Positions 59,732-64,000 of a stretch of DNA of 64,000 nucleotides are shown here, in pieces. Every line of letters begins with the position of its first letter. Within the stretch, counting starts at the first letter, position 1. The notes below the pieces were generated by a model that was given only the letters and a program-made list of their open reading frames with translations, was not told the DNA's origin and ran no database searches. The DNA comes from Pedococcus sp. 5OH_020 (lineage in GTDB: Bacteria; Actinomycetota; Actinomycetes; Actinomycetales; Dermatophilaceae), in the NCBI RefSeq assembly GCF_027812955.1, contig NZ_JAPYZV010000009.1, positions 62,001 through 126,000 on the forward strand, in the 5' to 3' direction. Made by a program: the position numbers and the translations under genes.

Positions 59732-60661
59732 TCAGCGGGTGTCACCGATCTCGAAGATGGTGTTCCTGCTCGTGGCGAACATCCGTACGGCCCGGACCGT
59801 GACGTGGTCGGACGAGCGGGCGTGCGCAAGGCGGTAGGTGTCGATGCCTGCGGCTCGCGTGACGACTGGGTCGCTCCATCCGTACACCGCGCGGGCATAG
59901 GCGGTGGCGACCAGCTCGGCGCTGCCGCGCCACGGCGCATGCCCTTGGTCGAACGCCGTCTGCTCGACTCTCGCCATCGAGAGGCTGTCATCGGGCCACA
60001 TCCTCCAGGGCGGGCGCTCGGCGACGTCCAATACCAACCGGTCAGGGGACCGCAGCCGCGCCACTCGGAAGCCGGCCGTGCGACCGAGGCCGACTCCAAA
60101 GCTGAGCACGGCTTCGAAGTCGCCGGAGATGGACACCTGCTTCACCGTGGGAAATCCCGTCTTCACCGTGGACGGGCCCGTGTACGGAGTGATGGGAGTC
60201 GCCTCCCATGTGGCGACGGCCCCCTGGACCACGACCTCCAGGAACGACGAGCCCCGCAGCGGCACGACCTTGTCAGAGGGGTCCTGGTGCACGACTGGCA
60301 CGTAGCGGACCTTGACTTCGCCATACGAGGCGGTGAACTCCAAGACGACTCGCTCATAAGAGCCATGGCGCCCGGCCTTGATCGCCTTGAGTACCGGCAG
60401 GCCACCCCGGGACGGAGAGGCCGCGATCGTGCGCGGCTCAATCGGCCAGACCGGCCCGACCGCCACGCCACTCGGCTGGGGCGCCGCCGAAGGCGGCGTG
60501 GACGCGCGCGTTGTCGGGGCTGACGTCGACCCCGACGTCGGCCTCGACATCGTGTTCGCCGCTGTGGGAGGGGCGGTGGACGTGCTGCCCGGCGCGGCGC
60601 ACGCCGCCAGGGCGGAGGTCACGGCAACGATTCCGAGCAGTCGCCTGATCATGGGGATCAC
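59732..60661 (-). CDS. Lipoprotein with AMIN-like domain
   Basis: A 309-residue lipoprotein: signal MIRRLLGIVAVTSALAAC (lipobox LAAC), a Thr/Ser/Pro-rich linker (about 24-65), then an AMIN-like beta domain SYERVVLEFTASYGEVKVRY, LEVVVQGAVA and RSPDRLVLDVAE (about 98-215). A second domain of about 90 residues ends the protein. AMIN domains bind cell-wall or envelope polymers. It is the gene upstream (on the same strand) of the sigma-like membrane protein. Confidence 0.78.
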   Translation of the reverse strand: MIPMIRRLLGIVAVTSALAACAAPGSTSTAPPTAANTMSRPTSGSTSAPTTRASTPPSAAPQPSGVAVGPVWPIEPRTIAASPSRGGLPVLKAIKAGRHGSYERVVLEFTASYGEVKVRYVPVVHQDPSDKVVPLRGSSFLEVVVQGAVATWEATPITPYTGPSTVKTGFPTVKQVSISGDFEAVLSFGVGLGRTAGFRVARLRSPDRLVLDVAERPPWRMWPDDSLSMARVEQTAFDQGHAPWRGSAELVATAYARAVYGWSDPVVTRAAGIDTYRLAHARSSDHVTVRAVRMFATSRNTIFEIGDTR

Positions 60662-60852
60662 CCCTGGTGTCCGGGGCAGCCCTTGTGGTGCCCGCTACTC
60701 CACAGACGATGAGTGGGGACCCTCGGTTGACATCGCCACCAAGGGCCGATCCCACGCGTCGTGGGAGCGCCAGCGGCTCCCACCAGAACGTCGCGCGGGC
60801 ACGAGACGGGGTGCCGGCCGGTCAGTGAAGAACCTACCGGCACCCCATACCG

Positions 60853-61707
60853 TCAGAGAAGGTTGGGCGTACCGGGCTCGGTGGCCTCGACCGGGTAGCT
60901 GTACTTCTCAGCGATCTTCTTGAGGTCGCCCGAGGACCGGATCTTGGCGATGTCCTCGTTGATGGCCTTCCCCAGTGCCGCGTTCGACTTGTTCGTCGGG
61001 AAGTTGGTCTGCCCCGGGGAGGCGGTCGACGCGATGCGCGGGTCGGGCTGGATCACCTTCACCCCTGCGCCGCTGATCGGGTGGTCCTTCAGCGCCTGGA
61101 CGGCAGCGCCGAGCCCGAGCACCACGCCGTCGATACGGCCGGCCTGCAGGTCGGTCATCTGGGCGTCCGTGTCCGCATACGTCTTCAGGTTGCCGCCGAG
61201 GAGCTTCTGGAGGTCCGGCAGCGCAACGAGGCCCGTCCCGGCGCCGATCTTCATCTTCGAGATGGCGTCGACGGTCTCAGCCCCGGACTTTGAGATGAGG
61301 GACAGAGGCGACACGACAATGGGGTCACTGAGGTTCACGACCTCTGCCCGCGCCTTGGTCCGGTACCAGCTGCCCAGAGTGGTGTCGGCGCGGCGGGTCT
61401 GCACGTTGGTGATCATCGCCGGTGACTGCCCCGGCACGACCGCGATCTTCAGGCACTCCATCTGCGCGATCTGCGTCAGCACGTCACCTTCGATGCCGGT
61501 CAGCTTGCCGTTGGCATACGTGGAGAATGGCGGGTAGGAGTACTGGGCGACCGTGAGGGTCCCCTTCTTGAGGGTTGTCAGGCCCGGGTGGGCCGGCTTG
61601 CAGGAGTCAGCGACGGCGGACGATGCGTCAGACTCGCTGCTGCAGCCGCCTACTGTGAGACAGGCGACGGCCAGGACGGCGGCGCCCGCGGTGAAGCGAA
61701 GTGACAT
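60853..61707 (-). CDS. Polar amino acid ABC transporter binding lipoprotein (family 3)
   Basis: A 284-residue lipoprotein: signal MSLRFTAGAAVLAVACLT with lipobox VGGC, then family-3 features LKKGTLTVAQYSYPPFSTYANG, GIEGDVLTQIAQ and IGAGTGLVALPDLQK. It captures a polar amino acid or related compound. The ATG at 61707 follows GGAGAA; the frame upstream to 61755 is not supported. It is the last gene of the ATPase-permease-permease-binder operon. Confidence 0.9.
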   Translation of the reverse strand: MSLRFTAGAAVLAVACLTVGGCSSESDASSAVADSCKPAHPGLTTLKKGTLTVAQYSYPPFSTYANGKLTGIEGDVLTQIAQMECLKIAVVPGQSPAMITNVQTRRADTTLGSWYRTKARAEVVNLSDPIVVSPLSLISKSGAETVDAISKMKIGAGTGLVALPDLQKLLGGNLKTYADTDAQMTDLQAGRIDGVVLGLGAAVQALKDHPISGAGVKVIQPDPRIASTASPGQTNFPTNKSNAALGKAINEDIAKIRSSGDLKKIAEKYSYPVEATEPGTPNLL

Positions 61708-61808
61708 GAGGTGGTTCTCCGATCGGGTGTGTGTTGCGTGGCGGCGAGCGGCCATGGTGGTGGGCGTGGTGGTGCGGTGTGGTGGTGCGGTTCCTGGTGA
61801 GGGTCTGG

Positions 61809-62540
61809 CTAGATTCCGGTGACTATCGGCGCTGGAGTACGTCGGCGGCGGAACGCGGTCTGGCGGACGGAGGTGACTCCCCCCAGTCGCTTCGACAGCC
61901 GGTCGGCGAAGATCGCCGCGGGCACGGTGATCACCAGGTAGATCACTGCAGCGGCAGTGAATACGGTCATGTAGTTGAAGTAGATGGCCCCCTGCTGGTA
62001 CGCGATGTGCATGAGCTCGGACACCGTGATCACACTGGCAAGGCTCGTGGCATGGAACATGGTGATGGTGAGGCTCACGAGCGGCGGGATGGAGATCCTG
62101 GCGGCCTGCGGCAGCACGATGTAGCGGTAGGTGTCGAAGCGGCTCATCGACAGGGCGTATGAGGCGTCAGACTGTCCGCGCGGCACGGTGCCGATGCTCA
62201 CGCGGATCATCTCGGCCGAGTAGGCGGCGGCCGACCACACGAAGGCGATGCATGCCGAAGGCAGCGCGTCGAAGAGGATCCCGACCGATGGCAAGCCCTG
62301 GTACACCACGAAGAGCAGCACCAGGATCGGAATTCCGCGACCCACCTCGACCAGCACCAGAGCCGTCCACTTCAACGGCTTCGAGCGCGCTTCCGTCATG
62401 AGCGCGAGCAGGAACCCGAGCGGGTACCCGATGCCGCAGCTGATCACCGTGAGCAGCAGGGCGACGCCGAGCCCCGGAAGAAGGGTCGGGACCCAGTGCG
62501 GCCATTCCCACAGCCAGGACAGGGGCGTGACGGTGCTCAT
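61809..62540 (-). CDS. Polar amino acid ABC transporter permease
   Basis: A 243-residue HisM/GlnP-type permease with about five helices, the EAA loop GQSDASYALSMSRFDTYRYIVLPQA and EVGRGIPILVLLFVVYQGLP, as expected for this class. Its ATG overlaps the previous permease's stop (ATGA), so the two are produced together. Confidence 0.92.
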   Translation of the reverse strand: MSTVTPLSWLWEWPHWVPTLLPGLGVALLLTVISCGIGYPLGFLLALMTEARSKPLKWTALVLVEVGRGIPILVLLFVVYQGLPSVGILFDALPSACIAFVWSAAAYSAEMIRVSIGTVPRGQSDASYALSMSRFDTYRYIVLPQAARISIPPLVSLTITMFHATSLASVITVSELMHIAYQQGAIYFNYMTVFTAAAVIYLVITVPAAIFADRLSKRLGGVTSVRQTAFRRRRTPAPIVTGI

Positions 62541-63181
62541 ACGACCGCATACCTCCGGGTGATTCGTGAGTGGACCGAACGGGAGAGGACCCCCAGCGGG
62601 ATGCTCATGACGAGATAGAGGACACCAGCGAAGGCGTAGAGGGTCAGACCGTTGCCGTGCAGCTCCACCTGCTGGCCCGTGACATACGTGATCTCGCCGA
62701 CGCCGATGATGGAGGCGAGCGCGGAGTCCTTGAGCAGGCCCACGAAGTACGTGGCTACAGTGGGGCTGACGGCGCGGAGAAGCTGCGGGAAGACGATGTC
62801 CTTGGTGACGCTGAACCGGCTCAGGCTCAAGGCCCATCCGGCTTCGTACTGGCCGAAGTGGATGGCGTTCAGCCCGCCACGGTAGATCTCGGCCATGCTC
62901 GCCGTCGCGATCACCCCCAGGGCCACGATCGCGGCAGGCATCGCAGGGATCACCACGTTGAGCTCCGCCATGCCGAAGAAGATGATGAAGAGCCACACCA
63001 GCGCTGGCACACCGCGGACGATGTGCACGAACGTGGTGTAGGCCAGACGCAGCACCGGTTGCCGGCTCTGCGAGAGGAGCACCAGCGGTGCGGCGAGGAC
63101 GAGCCCGATCGCCCCTGACACCACAGTCAGGAGAAGCGTGATCCCTGTCGCCGCGGCAATGAGTCCGAGTGCCTCTTCCAT
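62537..63181 (-). CDS. Polar amino acid ABC transporter permease
   Basis: A 214-residue HisQ/GlnP-type permease: MEEALGLIAAATGITLLLTV, VHIVRGVPALVWLFIIFF (conserved R-G-x-P-x-L/L) and the coupling loop GQYEAGWALSLSRFSVTKDI. It forms a heterodimer with the next permease. The start shares one base with the ATPase stop (TGATG). Confidence 0.92.
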   Translation of the reverse strand: MEEALGLIAAATGITLLLTVVSGAIGLVLAAPLVLLSQSRQPVLRLAYTTFVHIVRGVPALVWLFIIFFGMAELNVVIPAMPAAIVALGVIATASMAEIYRGGLNAIHFGQYEAGWALSLSRFSVTKDIVFPQLLRAVSPTVATYFVGLLKDSALASIIGVGEITYVTGQQVELHGNGLTLYAFAGVLYLVMSIPLGVLSRSVHSRITRRYAVV

Positions 63182-63981
63182 CAGCGCCCCAACACTGCTG
63201 AGAGGAACTTCTGCGTGCGCTCGTGAGTCGGCGCGGACATGACCTGCTCGGGCGCCCCCTCCTCGATGATCGCGCCCTCGACCATGACGACCACCCGGTG
63301 GGAGACGTGTCGCGCGAACTCCATCTCGTGCGTCGCGATGATCATCGTGGTGCCCTCGCCGGCGAGGGCACGCATCACCGCAAGGATCTCGGCCCCGACC
63401 TCGGGGTCGAGACCCGACGTCGGCTCGTCGAACAGCATGAGGTCCGGGTCCATGGCCAGCGCTCGGGCGATGCCGATGCGCTGCTGCTGACCGCCGGAGC
63501 ACTGGCTGGGGTAGGCGTCCGCCTTCGAGGCGAGGCCTACTCGGTCCAGCTGGGTCAGCGCCCGGTCCATCGCCTCCTTCTTCGACCGGCCGAGGACGCG
63601 CATCTGAGCCAGGGCAACGTTCTTCGCCGCGGTGAGGTGCGGGAAGAGGTTGAACGACTGGAACACCATGCCCGTGTGCCGTCGCAGGCGCAGCACCTGC
63701 GGTCGCTTGAGGTTGTCGCCCTCGAAGACGATCCGCTCGCCGGCGATCTGAAGGCTGCCGCTGCTCGGGGTCTCCAGGAGGTTGAGGCAGCGCAGCAGGG
63801 TGCTCTTGCCGGCGCCACTCGGTCCGATGAGCGCGATGACCTCGCCCTTGGCCACTGAGAGTGACACGTCGTTGACGGCACGGTGCTGCCCGAAGTCCTT
63901 CACGAGATGCTCGGCACGGACGAACTCGTTGCTCACGTCAGGCGCCGTCTCGGTGGGGCTGGTTTCTGTGTGGATCGACAT
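63181..63981 (-). CDS. Polar amino acid ABC transporter ATP-binding protein
   Basis: A 266-residue ATPase with Walker A GPSGAGKS (53-60), Q-loop VFQSFNLFPHLT, signature CSGGQQQR, Walker B LMLFDEPTSGLDP and the H-loop ATHEM. The pattern is that of GlnQ/HisP-type ATPases. GAGGACGCC before the ATG at 63981 gives the ribosome-binding site. It leads the operon and powers both permeases; unlike the two sugar importers, this system is complete. Confidence 0.95.
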   Translation of the reverse strand: MSIHTETSPTETAPDVSNEFVRAEHLVKDFGQHRAVNDVSLSVAKGEVIALIGPSGAGKSTLLRCLNLLETPSSGSLQIAGERIVFEGDNLKRPQVLRLRRHTGMVFQSFNLFPHLTAAKNVALAQMRVLGRSKKEAMDRALTQLDRVGLASKADAYPSQCSGGQQQRIGIARALAMDPDLMLFDEPTSGLDPEVGAEILAVMRALAGEGTTMIIATHEMEFARHVSHRVVVMVEGAIIEEGAPEQVMSAPTHERTQKFLSAVLGR

Positions 63982-64000
63982 GGCGTCCTCAAAGGGTCCG

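Overview
The window is high-GC DNA (roughly two thirds G+C) with many GTG starts and start/stop overlaps of 1-14 bases. It carries an Lsr2 xenogeneic silencer, a SepX/GlpR-Glp divisome locus and a large-channel MscL. Together these point to an actinobacterium, most likely a micrococcalean of the Intrasporangiaceae type; the family is inferred from gene content only.

Bases 1 to about 16.3 kb are an integrated mobile island. Its right end is a full recombination module (excisionase, then tyrosine integrase) lying against the 3' end of a tRNA-Ala(CGC) gene. To the left are a cytosolic primase, a VirD4/TraG-type coupling protein, an HNH protein and several small element-specific proteins; no relaxase was seen. 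Further left are a second tyrosine recombinase broken by a one-base frameshift, Lsr2, and cargo. The cargo includes a patatin phospholipase overlapping the start of a CD-NTase that runs off the left edge, which is a probable CBASS anti-phage operon. A divergent ribbon-helix-helix gene and three 14-bp palindromes lie next to it.

From 16.3 to 38.1 kb the DNA is chromosomal backbone. It holds an ECF sigma/anti-sigma pair with two matching TGAACC-N16-CGTC promoters driving itself and a divergent lipoprotein-DUF2231 pair. Next is a tightly overlapping galU-glp(moeA)-moaC-moaB-rimJ-sepX operon joining molybdenum-cofactor and cell-division genes. Then come 5-formyltetrahydrofolate cyclo-ligase, a penicillin acylase-family enzyme, a K+/H+ antiporter, fmdB behind a CIRCE-like site, MTA phosphorylase, a CpaB-like protein, mscL, a 1370-residue DUF4011 helicase-nuclease, an MFS exporter and a matrixin-like secreted protease.

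At 38.1-38.6 kb a tRNA-Arg(CCT) is followed by a decayed second copy and GTGGCAC repeats, a likely scar of an old integration. From 38.8 to 54.8 kb is a sugar or sugar-acid utilisation region. The plus-strand operon encodes a binding-protein importer (two permeases, lipoprotein, no ATPase), a BtpA-family protein, an FGGY kinase, an M29 aminopeptidase-like protein, a KGPDC/HPS-like barrel that has lost its catalytic DxKxxD motif, a zinc dehydrogenase and then an acetylxylan-esterase-like hydrolase. The minus-strand operon is led by a DeoR regulator and a promoter with a palindrome in its spacer. It encodes another ATPase-less importer, an unusual signal-less family-5 binding protein and an SDR dehydrogenase. 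A further SDR lies beyond an integrase/IS256 scar (55.2-56.1 kb).

The right end (58-64 kb) holds a degenerate sigma-factor-like membrane protein with a histone-H1-like tail, an AMIN-like lipoprotein and a complete polar amino-acid ABC importer.
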